Shown here piece after piece: positions 34,064 through 43,283 of a DNA stretch of 55,027 bases; the first letter of the stretch is position 1; every line of letters starts with the position of its first letter. The notes below the pieces were generated by a model. It did no database searches, had not been told where the DNA came from, and saw only the letters and a list, made by a program, of their open reading frames with translations. The position numbers and the translations under genes are program-made. Source of the stretch: Bacteroidota bacterium (GTDB lineage Bacteria > Bacteroidota > Bacteroidia > Bacteroidales > TTA-H9); the NCBI GenBank assembly GCA_003250395.1, contig QKGM01000025.1, forward strand, positions 1 through 55,027, given 5' to 3'.

Positions 34064-34264
34064 TTAGCTTCACCTTACCCGGAAGTAATAGTTTTACCAG
34101 GAATTTATTAAGTTGCCGGTTTCAGGATAGCCGTATTACCTTTCTCTTCCCGAGAAGACCTCAACAGTATTATTTCACTGTTTCCTCCTTTGAAGTAGCA
34201 GTTTACGATTGTTTTTATTGCACCATTTAGTTATGATGAGACATGCCGTGGTGTTGAACGGGAG

Positions 34265-35908
34265 CTATTGTTTTTTAAATACAGTTTGCCCGTTAATGAA
34301 AGTAAGCAGTACAGTGGTATGAGGGATTTCGTTTTCACTAATAGTCATGATATCATGGTCGAGCATGACGAAATCGGCCATTTTCCCGCTTTCAAGGCTT
34401 CCATTGATTTTTTCGGTAAAATTTGAACGTGCAGCCCACAAGGTCATTCCCCATAGTGCCTCCTGACGGCTAAGTGCATCAGAGGGTTGGAATCCATCCT
34501 TAGGAAACCCGCTCAGATCTTTTCGCGCGACAGCAGCATAAAAGGTGAGTAAAGGATTTATCTCTTCAATTGGGAAATCGGTACCCAGTGGCATCCACCC
34601 GTTCTGCTGCATCAGCCGTTTGAGTGCATACGCATTTTTAACCCGTTCACCCAGTCGTTCACCTGCCCAGTACATATCGCTTGTCGCGTGGGTAGGTTGC
34701 ATAGAAGGAATAATACTATAACTGCCAAATTTATCCATATCCCCGGGTCTGACTACCTGAGCGTGTTCGATTCGCCACCTGCGATCGTTTTTCCCTTTCA
34801 GAAAACGAGAGTACACGGATAAAATAAGCCGGTTGGCTTCATCGCCGATGGCATGCGTGCAAAGTTGGAAATTATTCTGAATGGCCAGATCAGCCCACTT
34901 GTTAAAATAAGATTCGTCGGCAGTGGCAATGCCGTGGTTATGTGGATCATCGGTATAAGGTGACGAGAGTAAGGCTCCCCTTGAGCCAAGTGCCCCGTCA
35001 GCATAGAGTTTGATGGCGGTTATCTGAAGTTGTGGCGTTATTCTGGGACCTTTCGCAATAAAATATTTAATGTTTTCATCAGAAGGATTTAACCAGGCGT
35101 TGACTCTCATTTTTATCAGTCCCTCCTTTTGGCACGAATCGATTCGTTCAACTTCCTGCATTGACAGCCCTGCGTCTGAGAGTGCAGTGAGACCTGCAGC
35201 CAGACAATTCTGCTGAGCTAATAAAAGCCCGGACCGACGTTGTTTGCTATTCAGCTCCGGTATTGATTTATATACCAATTCCATGGCGTTGTCAAGCAGC
35301 AGGCCTGTTAATTTATTTCCATCGCGTACAATCTGACCCCCTATAACCTTAGTGTTTTGGTCAATACCTGACAGACGAAGAGCAGCACTATTGGCCACCA
35401 TAGCATGACCATCGATACGGGTTACTGCTACCGGTTTGTCGCCAAAGAGACTGTCGAGGATTCTGTTATCCGGAAATTGTTTCTGTTCCCAATCGTTTTG
35501 ATCCCATCCACGTCCTAAGAGCCAGGGTGAGGTCGCTCTTTTCTCAAATTGTAGAAGCCGGTCTGTAACTTCATTCCAGGAAGAGGTTTTCCGTAAATCG
35601 GCCCATCTGATAAGTCCATCCCCATAACCTGTAAAATGGCAGTGAGCATCAATAAAACCGGGAAATATGGCCTTTCCTCCGGCATCAAGTATCTCCCCAG
35701 CGGAGTATTTTTCAGCGGCATCCTTGCCGATATATATGATTTTACCTTCACGTATTGCCATAGAGTTTGCAACAGAGAAGCTGCTATCGGCAGTGTAAAT
35801 AACAGCGTTAACAACGAGAAGGTCGGCTTTTTGCTTATTGGAACATGAAATGAGAGAAAGGCTTATCATGTTAACCAGGAGAATTATTCTGATTCCTGAG
35901 AATTTCAT
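34265..35908 (-). CDS. Amidohydrolase-family lipoprotein (YtcJ-like)
   Basis: A 547-residue metal-dependent hydrolase. A lipobox ends SLISC (Cys22). The barrel follows with the HxH motif in GFIDAHCHFTGYGDG, a WLLGRGWDQNDW stretch and RIDGHAMVANSAALRLSG, typical of the YtcJ/N-substituted formamide deformylase-like group; later metal or substrate residues lie in CTHAIGDEANR and RIEHAQ, and the end has ESGKMADFVMLDHD. Substrates of this group are mostly unknown. It is the last gene of the operon that starts with the GroES-like gene, 16 bases after the nuclease-fold gene. The frame is open further upstream, but ATG 35908 gives a proper lipoprotein signal. Confidence 0.85.
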   Translation of the reverse strand: MKFSGIRIILLVNMISLSLISCSNKQKADLLVVNAVIYTADSSFSVANSMAIREGKIIYIGKDAAEKYSAGEILDAGGKAIFPGFIDAHCHFTGYGDGLIRWADLRKTSSWNEVTDRLLQFEKRATSPWLLGRGWDQNDWEQKQFPDNRILDSLFGDKPVAVTRIDGHAMVANSAALRLSGIDQNTKVIGGQIVRDGNKLTGLLLDNAMELVYKSIPELNSKQRRSGLLLAQQNCLAAGLTALSDAGLSMQEVERIDSCQKEGLIKMRVNAWLNPSDENIKYFIAKGPRITPQLQITAIKLYADGALGSRGALLSSPYTDDPHNHGIATADESYFNKWADLAIQNNFQLCTHAIGDEANRLILSVYSRFLKGKNDRRWRIEHAQVVRPGDMDKFGSYSIIPSMQPTHATSDMYWAGERLGERVKNAYALKRLMQQNGWMPLGTDFPIEEINPLLTFYAAVARKDLSGFPKDGFQPSDALSRQEALWGMTLWAARSNFTEKINGSLESGKMADFVMLDHDIMTISENEIPHTTVLLTFINGQTVFKKQ

Positions 35909-35924
35909 TAGTTTAAAAATAACG

Positions 35925-37385
35925 TTAATGGAAAATGATATCTGCCACCCGGGGTAGATGATCGGAGGCAATTTTCGTATCATTCTTCAATAGGTGAACT
36001 TCATACAACGTTTCATCCGGCATAATCTCGGTCTGAAGTGTAAAAGATTTAAGAATCGTGATGTGCTGCCTTGTATAGAGAATATAATCGAGCCGGCTAG
36101 GCGAAAATGTCTTGACAGGATCTCGCCAGGTATAGGCCATTGCCCGGTCGGTGAGCGTTGATACAAGATCAGTAAGGCCGGCTTTTCCTTCATCGGGCGG
36201 AAAATCAGGCCCATATGTTTCGTTATCGGAGATGTCACCTGTAAGCAGTGTATTAAGTTGATTGACGTCGCCTACAAGGTTAAGGTCTCCGGCAATATAA
36301 AACGGCATCAGCGAATCAGTTTTCAAAGAATTCTGGCCTGTAAAGGATTGCCGAAGGAACCGGATGAGCGCATCGGCTTCATTTTGACGTATATCATCCG
36401 ACTGACAACATGTCAGGTGACAGTTTATAGCCATCATTTTTCCGACAGGTGACCCGGGTTGCTCAATTATAACTGCCGACATGCTGTGCCCTTTCATTAT
36501 TTCGATGCTCTTAATAATGGGATAACGGCTGCATGTAATATTTCCCAGATCAGTTTTAGATGTATACCAACCATGTCCGTTTTCAGCAGGAATCCATCGG
36601 TCGAGCAGATCAGCTACCAGCTCAGCTGATCCGGTCCAGCATTCATTCAACGTGATAATATCGGGTTGAAGTACTTTGAATATCCTTTCAAAGGCAGGTG
36701 CACGTGTAGAATCGGTGAGGCCATCAAAGAAAGTGTTCCATGTCATGATTCGGACTGATCCCGGATACTCCCTATTAATATTGATTGGTTTAAAGTAATT
36801 TACAATGTCATTAGTTATAACATATGAGAATGTCTGGCCTGCGTCGGGCATCAGATCTCCGCCAATACTTCTGTCCCAAAGGGCTATTTTGATGGTATCA
36901 TAGGTAAATAATGGATTGATTCCGTCGGGAAGAACTTTCAGGTTGATTGCTAGTTCGAATTCACGGCTTGAGTATGTAGGGAGACTATACAGTTCAATAT
37001 TGTTGTGATTTAATTTCTTTGCTGTTTCGGTGAGATTATAATACCCACGGCGCGATCCAAAATTCCAGCCCATCTCAGCACCTATACCTGCAACACGGTA
37101 TCCTGTTTTTTCATCATTATCGGTATCAATCTCAAGATAAATATCGTTGTTTTGATTCAGAATTGTTGGTTTGGCAAATTCTAGTTTGATGTATAGCCAC
37201 TCAGCATCATTTCTTACACACATGCTTATGAAATCAATTCCCCGCACATCACCGGCTGCATCCCGACAAATAGATTTACACCCAGCCCAGTCGTCAAAAT
37301 AACCATCAAGGACAAAACCAGGCTGGTTTGGTTTAGCTGGGATAAGGTAAAGAAGCAAAAGAAGAGATGTGATAAATTTCTTCAT
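35925..37385 (-). CDS. Secreted endonuclease/exonuclease/phosphatase-fold protein with CBM9-like N-terminal domain
   Basis: A 486-residue exported protein. A signal peptide (residues 1-18) is followed by a beta-sandwich of about residues 22-180 that resembles family 9 carbohydrate-binding or DOMON-like modules (VLDGYFDDWAG, LYIKLEF, DIYLEIDTDND). From about residue 200 comes an EEP domain: RIMTWNTF, LNECW, a YIAGDLNLVGD motif, and SRLDYI followed by ASDHLPRV. The catalytic Asp-His of the fold are present, so it may be a phosphodiesterase or nuclease. Its start codon shares one base with the ATPase stop. Confidence 0.85.
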   Translation of the reverse strand: MKKFITSLLLLLYLIPAKPNQPGFVLDGYFDDWAGCKSICRDAAGDVRGIDFISMCVRNDAEWLYIKLEFAKPTILNQNNDIYLEIDTDNDEKTGYRVAGIGAEMGWNFGSRRGYYNLTETAKKLNHNNIELYSLPTYSSREFELAINLKVLPDGINPLFTYDTIKIALWDRSIGGDLMPDAGQTFSYVITNDIVNYFKPININREYPGSVRIMTWNTFFDGLTDSTRAPAFERIFKVLQPDIITLNECWTGSAELVADLLDRWIPAENGHGWYTSKTDLGNITCSRYPIIKSIEIMKGHSMSAVIIEQPGSPVGKMMAINCHLTCCQSDDIRQNEADALIRFLRQSFTGQNSLKTDSLMPFYIAGDLNLVGDVNQLNTLLTGDISDNETYGPDFPPDEGKAGLTDLVSTLTDRAMAYTWRDPVKTFSPSRLDYILYTRQHITILKSFTLQTEIMPDETLYEVHLLKNDTKIASDHLPRVADIIFH

Positions 37386-38413
37386 TACATGTTAAACACC
37401 ACAGTGCTAAAATGTTCAAAAAAATCAGATTCATCCACCCATGTTTTGATCAGTTTTTCTTCTTTAAACAAACTGATTACTTCCCCGGAACAGGTAGCTA
37501 CTATATGATACGGAGTGTATGTCGTCCGGGTTACATTAATCTGATGTCGGTTAAGGGCATGGGTCAGCCAAAAATGTAAGGGTAACTGAGCCTCAACTGA
37601 AACATTGTAGAGCGGTGGTACGTCAAGCAGAAATTTTCCGCTGTTCACGTCAAAATCTACCTCCTGCCCTGTAAAATATTGTTGTAAATTTCCATTAAGA
37701 GCCAGCGGTTCAGGGATACCCTCCAATAGCGGTTTATCCTGACTCACGAGCCAAAGTCGATCTGAATATTGAAGTGCCAGTCCAATATCATGGGTAGTAA
37801 TCATGATAGCTTTTTGCTGGTGACGTGCCAGTTCCCTGAGCAGATGCATTATTCGGATTCTGCCTGGAAAGTCGAGAAAAGCAGCGGGCTCATCCAGCAT
37901 GATGATTGGAGTATCCTGTGCCAGAGATTTGGCAATGAGTGCCCGCTGGCGTTCACCATCACTTAGCCGGTTAAGGTAGTGGTTTCGCATGGTTGTTATA
38001 CCGGTGGAGGACATTGCAAGACTTATGGCGCGTTTGTCGGTGCCGGATAATCTACCGGAGAAACCAGTGTATGGACTTCTGCCTGAAGCCACCAGATCGC
38101 TCACGGTGAGTTTATCTGCCCTGGGCATTTCAGTAAGGACAATGCTGATCGTCCTGGCCCATTCATTTCGGGAGTATGATTTTACTCCTCTCCCAAGCAA
38201 TTGAAAATCGCCTGAGATTGGTGGTTGAAACCCGGCCAGCGTTCTCAGCAAAGTAGACTTCCCTGATCCATTCGGGCCAATAAGTGCTACCAGTTCCCCC
38301 TGTCGAAGGGTTATATTAATCTCTTTCTGAACAGTTATTTTTTGCCCATTCTGGTGGTAGCCTATGGTTAAGGCGGAGGTTGCAAGTGCAGTTGGTTTTA
38401 CAATCTGGTTCAT
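37385..38413 (-). CDS. ABC transporter ATP-binding protein, iron-siderophore/cobalamin type, with C-terminal extension
   Basis: A 342-residue ATPase of the FecE/BtuD group. Walker A GPNGSGKST is at residues 46-54, the signature LSDGERQRALIAKSL lies near residue 148, Walker B PIIMLDEPAA near 170, and the H-loop TTHD near 207. Typical members end around residue 255-265; here about 80 extra residues follow, with FDVNSGKFLLDVPPLYNV then a mixed alpha/beta stretch. The extension occurs in other Bacteroidota homologues to my knowledge, but I cannot give it a function. It lies 3 bases after the permease gene. Confidence 0.9.
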   Translation of the reverse strand: MNQIVKPTALATSALTIGYHQNGQKITVQKEINITLRQGELVALIGPNGSGKSTLLRTLAGFQPPISGDFQLLGRGVKSYSRNEWARTISIVLTEMPRADKLTVSDLVASGRSPYTGFSGRLSGTDKRAISLAMSSTGITTMRNHYLNRLSDGERQRALIAKSLAQDTPIIMLDEPAAFLDFPGRIRIMHLLRELARHQQKAIMITTHDIGLALQYSDRLWLVSQDKPLLEGIPEPLALNGNLQQYFTGQEVDFDVNSGKFLLDVPPLYNVSVEAQLPLHFWLTHALNRHQINVTRTTYTPYHIVATCSGEVISLFKEEKLIKTWVDESDFFEHFSTVVFNM

Positions 38414-38416
38414 AGG

Positions 38417-39466
38417 TTATTTATTCCCTTTGAAGATGAGCCAGATGACTACAGGAGCCCCAACAAGTGCTGTTACAGCGCTGATGGGCAGGGTACCATT
38501 GAAAACAGGCAACCGGGCTGCAAGATTACAGAGAAGTGCCAGTATCCCTCCAAGCAGTGCAGAGGCAGGTAATAGTAACTGGTGTGATGATGTTTGAAAT
38601 AAGTTTCGTGTCAGATGGGGCACTGCAAGGCCAAGAAAGGCTACCGGCCCGCAATAAGCGGTGATTACAGCAGTCAGAAAACCTGAAATAAGAATGATGA
38701 AAAGCCTTGCTTTTCGAATATTAAGACCCAGGTTCTGAGCGTAGTGCTCTCCCAGCAGCATCAGGTTTAGAGTCTTGGCTAAGAGTATCGAAGCGAAAAG
38801 CCCAAGAATGGTCAGTAGCACGAAAAGACCTAATCTCGACTGGCTCACTTCCCCAAAACTTCCAAGCCCCCATATAACAAACCGTTGCAGTGCTTCCCTC
38901 GGACTGTAATACTTGAGAATGCCAACAGCCGAAAAGGTAATATAACCAACCATTATCCCAAGAATCAGTAGGTTGGAGTGGCTTTGGATTGTTCTTGCAA
39001 ATACAATGATGATCATCATAACGAGTATCGCTCCGGCGAGTGCAGCAAAGGTGACTGTTAGATCGCCAAGGATTCCTGAGGTAAGAAATGCTGTTCCGCT
39101 TCCTGTTCCTGCGCTCAGTATTAGTATAGCAACTCCAAGGCTGGCTCCACTGCTGATTCCCAAAATTGAAGGATCAGCCAGCGGGTTACGGAAAAGCGAT
39201 TGCATCATGAGGCCTGCTACCGATAACCCTGCTCCGGCAACAAGTGCTGTAATGGCTTGAGGAAGCCTGAACTTGAAGAGTATAGTCGTGATTGTACTGT
39301 CGGTAGGCCCAAATCCGGTAAGGTTGTTTAAGAGTTGATCCGGAGAGATATCAACACTTCCCGTCAACAGATTTGCCAATACAAGCAGCAATGTCAGTAT
39401 AAACCCTGATATCAGCAGGGTGATACGGACAGTGGGACGTTTTAAGGTAGGTTGGTTTACAGTCAT
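38417..39466 (-). CDS. ABC transporter permease, FecCD family
   Basis: A 349-residue, highly hydrophobic protein with about ten transmembrane helices. FecCD/BtuC hallmarks are LVAGAGLSVAGLMMQSLFRNPLADPSILGISSGAS and, near the end, the coupling region GPVAFLGLAVPHLTR. It should form the homodimeric channel for a siderophore, haem or cobalamin. Its start overlaps the binding protein gene by 4 bases (ATGA). Confidence 0.94.
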   Translation of the reverse strand: MTVNQPTLKRPTVRITLLISGFILTLLLVLANLLTGSVDISPDQLLNNLTGFGPTDSTITTILFKFRLPQAITALVAGAGLSVAGLMMQSLFRNPLADPSILGISSGASLGVAILILSAGTGSGTAFLTSGILGDLTVTFAALAGAILVMMIIIVFARTIQSHSNLLILGIMVGYITFSAVGILKYYSPREALQRFVIWGLGSFGEVSQSRLGLFVLLTILGLFASILLAKTLNLMLLGEHYAQNLGLNIRKARLFIILISGFLTAVITAYCGPVAFLGLAVPHLTRNLFQTSSHQLLLPASALLGGILALLCNLAARLPVFNGTLPISAVTALVGAPVVIWLIFKGNK

Positions 39467-40581
39467 TTTTCCAGCCTGAAGTAGTAGCGGGGTTTATATC
39501 CGGGCAACAGAGTGGGATGGAGGAGGCATACAAGATCAGAAAGAACAAGGTGCGGTTCGGCAACCCCTTCTTCAAACAGGGGAATTGTAGCGGCATTGCT
39601 CCATATAACCCCACCGGTTTTGACAGCTTTGAACAGGCCGTATCTTTCATCCATTGACAACAGCTTTTCTTTTGTCAGTTCACCGGGGATGTTAACCACC
39701 ATTCTCCACCACGGGGTTTCAGCTGCCCCGGCAAATACTTTCTCATAGGCCATCACGTTGCTTGCAGCTCCGGATTCTTCAGCCCAGATGTAACTTGCAC
39801 CTGCATCTTTGTATATGGCTGCCATATAGCTTTGGCCTCCGGATACAAACCAACTCCCTTCAATAGGAAGTCCATCGAAAATAGCGGGATGTTCTTTCGC
39901 ATTTTTCGCTAATGCAGCTACTTCCTGATATTGTGAAACGATGGTGTCGAATATCTTTGCAGATTTTTCTTCCTCATTAAAAAATGCCCCGATGAACTTT
40001 AACCATTCAGCTCTTCCCAAGGGTGTTGTCTCCAGGTAATCGGCAAAAGGGATGACAATAATACCGAGATCACGGATTCTGTCCAGTTCCTGTCCGTCAA
40101 ACATTGATACAAAGATAGCTTCAGGTTCAGATTGCGAAAGTTTTTCATACCAGATAGCTGTTCCCTGCGCTACCTCTGTAACCTCGCCCGACGCTAAACG
40201 TGACCTGATTTTTTTATTAAACACGAAATCTGCATCACTGATACTTACCACGGCATCCACATGGCCACATTTATCCGCGAAGGTAATGGCAGTTGAGGAG
40301 GTACATGAGATTCTTTGAAGGGGCACCGGAACAGCAGTGAATTTCTCATAACCCTCGGGCGGATTATTCCCGCGGTGATAGAGTACCAAACGGGCTGAGG
40401 GTTCTGTCGTGTCGAAAGGGTTTTTTATAGTTATCAGGGTGAGTGAATCCCTTTTTTCCATCGTATACCAATGCGCGAATTTCTGTTTAACCCCCTGATT
40501 TGAGTTAACGACGTCGGACTGCCTGTTGCAGGAAGAAAATACAACGAGAACTAGAACAGAAAGAAGAAGGTTTTTCATCAT
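39463..40581 (-). CDS. ABC transporter substrate-binding lipoprotein, FecB/BtuF-like
   Basis: A 372-residue class III binding protein. Lipobox VFSSC (Cys18), then a two-lobe fold joined by a long helix (about residues 205-235). The lobes contain QRISCTSSTAI, HVDAVVSISDADFVFN, EAIFVSMFDGQELDRI and FADYLETTPLGRAEWLKFIGAFFNEE; the last is a common element in iron and cobalamin binding proteins. Ligand identity is not visible. It is co-transcribed with permease and ATPase through 4-base overlaps and follows the GroES-like gene with the same overlap. Confidence 0.9.
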   Translation of the reverse strand: MMKNLLLSVLVLVVFSSCNRQSDVVNSNQGVKQKFAHWYTMEKRDSLTLITIKNPFDTTEPSARLVLYHRGNNPPEGYEKFTAVPVPLQRISCTSSTAITFADKCGHVDAVVSISDADFVFNKKIRSRLASGEVTEVAQGTAIWYEKLSQSEPEAIFVSMFDGQELDRIRDLGIIVIPFADYLETTPLGRAEWLKFIGAFFNEEEKSAKIFDTIVSQYQEVAALAKNAKEHPAIFDGLPIEGSWFVSGGQSYMAAIYKDAGASYIWAEESGAASNVMAYEKVFAGAAETPWWRMVVNIPGELTKEKLLSMDERYGLFKAVKTGGVIWSNAATIPLFEEGVAEPHLVLSDLVCLLHPTLLPGYKPRYYFRLEK

Positions 40582-40952
40582 GTAAAGAGTTCGGGGTCAC
40601 GTTCAAGGATCAGAATTGAGGGATGCGATATTACGTAGTATTTTTCTCCTTCAATTGTGATTTCGATGGCATTCTTTTGAAGGAAAACTGCCAGATCGCC
40701 TTCTTTGGCCTGAAGTGGAATATAGCTTGACGATTCGTTGCCCTGCTTCCAGGGTTCATCATTGTTTTCGGGTGGTAAAGGGATTGGATATCCCGGTCCG
40801 GTTTTGATAACATAACCGTATCTTACTTCTTCCTTTTCGGAATATCCCGGGGGGAGAAGTAACCCTCCGCGTGTTGTGGTATTCCCGGTACGGGCTTTAA
40901 TCAGCACACGATCACCAACCACGATAAGATTTTTTAGTTTTTCACTATTCAT
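40578..40952 (-). CDS. GroES-like (Cpn10-fold) protein
   Basis: A 124-residue protein opening with VVGDRVLIKARTGNTTTRGGLLLPPGYSEK, a clear Cpn10 start, then a VIKTGPG strand, an insert with PIPLPPENNDEP and EGDLAVFLQKNAIEITIEGEKYYVISHPSILI at the end. GroES is normally ~95 residues and lies next to groEL; this longer protein stands first in a transporter operon and has no groEL beside it. It may be a specialised co-chaperone or a Cpn10-fold protein with another job. The promoter lies at 40983-40990; the end overlaps the binding protein gene by 4 bases. Confidence 0.82.
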   Translation of the reverse strand: MNSEKLKNLIVVGDRVLIKARTGNTTTRGGLLLPPGYSEKEEVRYGYVIKTGPGYPIPLPPENNDEPWKQGNESSSYIPLQAKEGDLAVFLQKNAIEITIEGEKYYVISHPSILILERDPELFT

Positions 40953-40982
40953 CAGACATCAGATCAATCAAAATCGAATATG

Positions 40983-40990
40983 CAAAGTTA
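40983..40990 (-). promoter_or_regulatory. Promoter of the GroES-like/ABC transporter operon
   Basis: TAACTTTG on the minus strand, 30 bases upstream of ATG 40952. It appears to serve six tightly linked genes down to 34265. I see no Fur-like palindrome next to it. Confidence 0.7.
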
Positions 40991-41055
40991 CCAAAAAACA
41001 TCATGGAACCTCCGGAAGAGGATAGGCAGTCGCCCTATATGACCTTAAATATTGG

Positions 41056-41063
41056 TATCTTTG
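41056..41063 (+). promoter_or_regulatory. -7 promoter box of the mutL cluster
   Basis: TATCTTTG, 13 bases before ATG 41077; the first promoter of the rightward cluster 41077-46972. Confidence 0.7.
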
Positions 41064-41076
41064 TACCGATAAACCG

Positions 41077-41364
41077 ATGGTTGTACAAAAAATACCTGAT
41101 GTCATGCGGATAACATTTCTAAAATTAAACAAGCCACGTCAGTATGACTATAAGCCGGTCTTTTATGATCCAAAAAAGGAGGAGATGGAAGAACGGCTGC
41201 GTGAGATGGGAGCCATAGAGTCGTCACCGGCTACATTCAAAGAGAAAATCAGGACGAAGTGGCATACTGGTGAAGATAAAACCAAAAAAAAGAAGTCGCA
41301 GAGCGGAATGATGATCTATCTGCTGATAGTTTTGATGCTGCTATATATCATATTCCTTACCTGA
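41077..41364 (+). CDS. Small single-pass membrane protein upstream of mutL
   Basis: A 95-residue protein with an arginine/proline/tyrosine-rich start (RITFLKLNKPRQYDYKPVFYDPKKEE), a basic middle and one C-terminal membrane helix (about residues 76-94). It belongs to a small Bacteroidota-specific group of tail-anchored proteins, sometimes mislabelled riboflavin synthase subunit beta; nothing in the sequence supports that name. Relatives begin near the internal ATG 41104 (MRITFL), so the true start may be nine codons later. It ends 10 bases before mutL. Confidence 0.75.
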   Translation: MVVQKIPDVMRITFLKLNKPRQYDYKPVFYDPKKEEMEERLREMGAIESSPATFKEKIRTKWHTGEDKTKKKKSQSGMMIYLLIVLMLLYIIFLT

Positions 41365-41374
41365 TTTTTGCCAG

Positions 41375-43228
41375 ATGGCCGATATTATTCGTCTCCTGCC
41401 CGATCATGTTGCCAATCAGATTGCCGCCGGTGAAGTAGTTCAGCGACCGGCTTCGGTAGTTAAAGAGTTGCTTGAAAATGCAATTGATGCGGGTGCTTCT
41501 GTTATTCAGCTTGTACTGAAAGATGCTGGTCGTACCCTGATTCAGGTTACCGACAATGGAACAGGTATGTCTGAAACTGATGCCCGTTTAAGCTTTGAAC
41601 GGCATGCAACCTCTAAAATTGGTTCTGCAGAGGATCTGTTTTCAATTCATACTTTAGGTTTCAGAGGAGAGGCTCTGGCCTCCATCGCTTCTGTCGCTCA
41701 GGTTGAAGTGCGAACCCGTCGCCAGTCTGATGAACTGGGGATTGCTATCCTTATAGAAGGAAGCCGGTTTATCAGCCAGACTCCCGTAAATATTGCCCCG
41801 GGAACTACATTCGCTATCAAAAACCTGTTTTTCAATATTCCTGCCCGCCGGAATTTTTTAAAAAACGATGCTGTCGAAATGAGGCACTGCATCGAAGAGT
41901 TTGAGCGGGTTGTACTGGTTCATCCTCAGATTGAGTTCTCACTTGAACATAATGGTAAGGTTGTATTTCATCTGCCCGTCTCTTCCCTGCGTCATCGGGT
42001 AGTAAATGTATTTGGGGCAGCCTTGCATCCGCGTCTCGTCCCCATAGAGCAGGAAAGTGATATAGTATCAGTGAGCGGTTTTATAGGGAAACCGGAGTTT
42101 GCACGAAAAACGAGAGGAGAACAGTATTTTTTTGTGAACGACCGCTATGTGAAAATGCCCTATCTGGCTCATGCTGTTGAATCGGCCTACCAGGAACTGA
42201 TACCCGAGAAATCTTATCCGTCGTATTTTATATATCTCCAGGTTGATCCGGCTTCGCTTGATGTAAACATTCATCCCACAAAGACTGAGGTAAAGATGAT
42301 TGATGAAGGCCATATCTACGCCATTCTGAAGGCCACTGTACGGAAGTCGCTGGGAGAATTCAACCTGATGCCTTCTCTTGATTTTGACCGCGAAGCTATC
42401 TTCGATATCCCCGAGCCTGATCCTGACAACCCACCTTCACAGCCTGCCATCAGGGTAAATCCGGAGTATAACCCGTTTACCAACCCCAACCCGGGGCAAA
42501 CAACCTCGCCAATGACTGGTTTCTCGGGAAGGACTTCACCGGCTGGTTGGGAAAAATTGTTCCCTTCACGTGATTTTGAAAGGCTTCCGAATGATCTTCC
42601 GCCAGCAGGTGATTTATTGCCTTCAGAGCCGGTAGTTGAAAACAAGGTCTATTTCTCCGAAGGGAGTGAAAAGCCATTTGTCCAGTTGATGGGGCGATAC
42701 CTGTTGACTACGTTGCGAAATGGATTGCTTTTAGTCGATCAGCAACGGGCGCATGAACGAATCCTGTATGAGCGGTTCCTCTCTCAATTGCAGGGAAGCC
42801 AGTCTTCCTCACAACAATTGTTGTTCCCGCTTACCTTCTATTTTCAGCCTTCTGATGCCGAGCTTCTTAAAAGCCTGATGCCTGAACTGCGGAAAATAGG
42901 GTTCGACATTGAATCTGCCGGGCAGAATAATTTTGCTGTAAACGGGCTGCCAGCCGGATTTCGTGAAAATGATGCCGGTGAATTACTTGAACAATTGGTC
43001 AGTGATCTTCGTCAATCTCAGGGAGCTAACCCCGAAAGCCATCTCATAGAAATGGCTGCTGCACTTGCCCGTAATCAGGCGGTAAGAAATGGCACTTTAC
43101 TCTCGGCCGAAGAGATAAAAAATATTTTTGATTCTCTCTTCGCCTGCAATGTACCTCATGTTTCTCCCGATGGCAGGCTCACTTTGAAGATGCTGACTGC
43201 CGATGATCTTGATAAACTTTTAAAATGA
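41375..43228 (+). CDS. mutL: DNA mismatch repair protein MutL
   Basis: A 617-residue GHKL ATPase. The N-terminal domain has IAAGEVVQRPASVVKELLENAIDAGA-type motif I, DNGTGM, RHATSKI, GFRGEALASI and the NLFFNIPARRNF segment; then VNIHPTKTEV. A proline-rich linker (about residues 340-430) precedes the dimerisation domain. Where nuclease-competent MutL has DQHAx2Ex4E, this protein reads DQQRAHERILYE (from about residue 455), keeping Asp and both Glu but changing His-Ala to Gln-Arg. It works after MutS in mismatch repair. The gene leads into the rhomboid genes. Confidence 0.95.
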   Translation: MADIIRLLPDHVANQIAAGEVVQRPASVVKELLENAIDAGASVIQLVLKDAGRTLIQVTDNGTGMSETDARLSFERHATSKIGSAEDLFSIHTLGFRGEALASIASVAQVEVRTRRQSDELGIAILIEGSRFISQTPVNIAPGTTFAIKNLFFNIPARRNFLKNDAVEMRHCIEEFERVVLVHPQIEFSLEHNGKVVFHLPVSSLRHRVVNVFGAALHPRLVPIEQESDIVSVSGFIGKPEFARKTRGEQYFFVNDRYVKMPYLAHAVESAYQELIPEKSYPSYFIYLQVDPASLDVNIHPTKTEVKMIDEGHIYAILKATVRKSLGEFNLMPSLDFDREAIFDIPEPDPDNPPSQPAIRVNPEYNPFTNPNPGQTTSPMTGFSGRTSPAGWEKLFPSRDFERLPNDLPPAGDLLPSEPVVENKVYFSEGSEKPFVQLMGRYLLTTLRNGLLLVDQQRAHERILYERFLSQLQGSQSSSQQLLFPLTFYFQPSDAELLKSLMPELRKIGFDIESAGQNNFAVNGLPAGFRENDAGELLEQLVSDLRQSQGANPESHLIEMAAALARNQAVRNGTLLSAEEIKNIFDSLFACNVPHVSPDGRLTLKMLTADDLDKLLK

Positions 43229-43283
43229 AAAGTGAACACATTCTTTTCATCTTTAGTTGTATAATGAAAATTAAATTCGCAAA

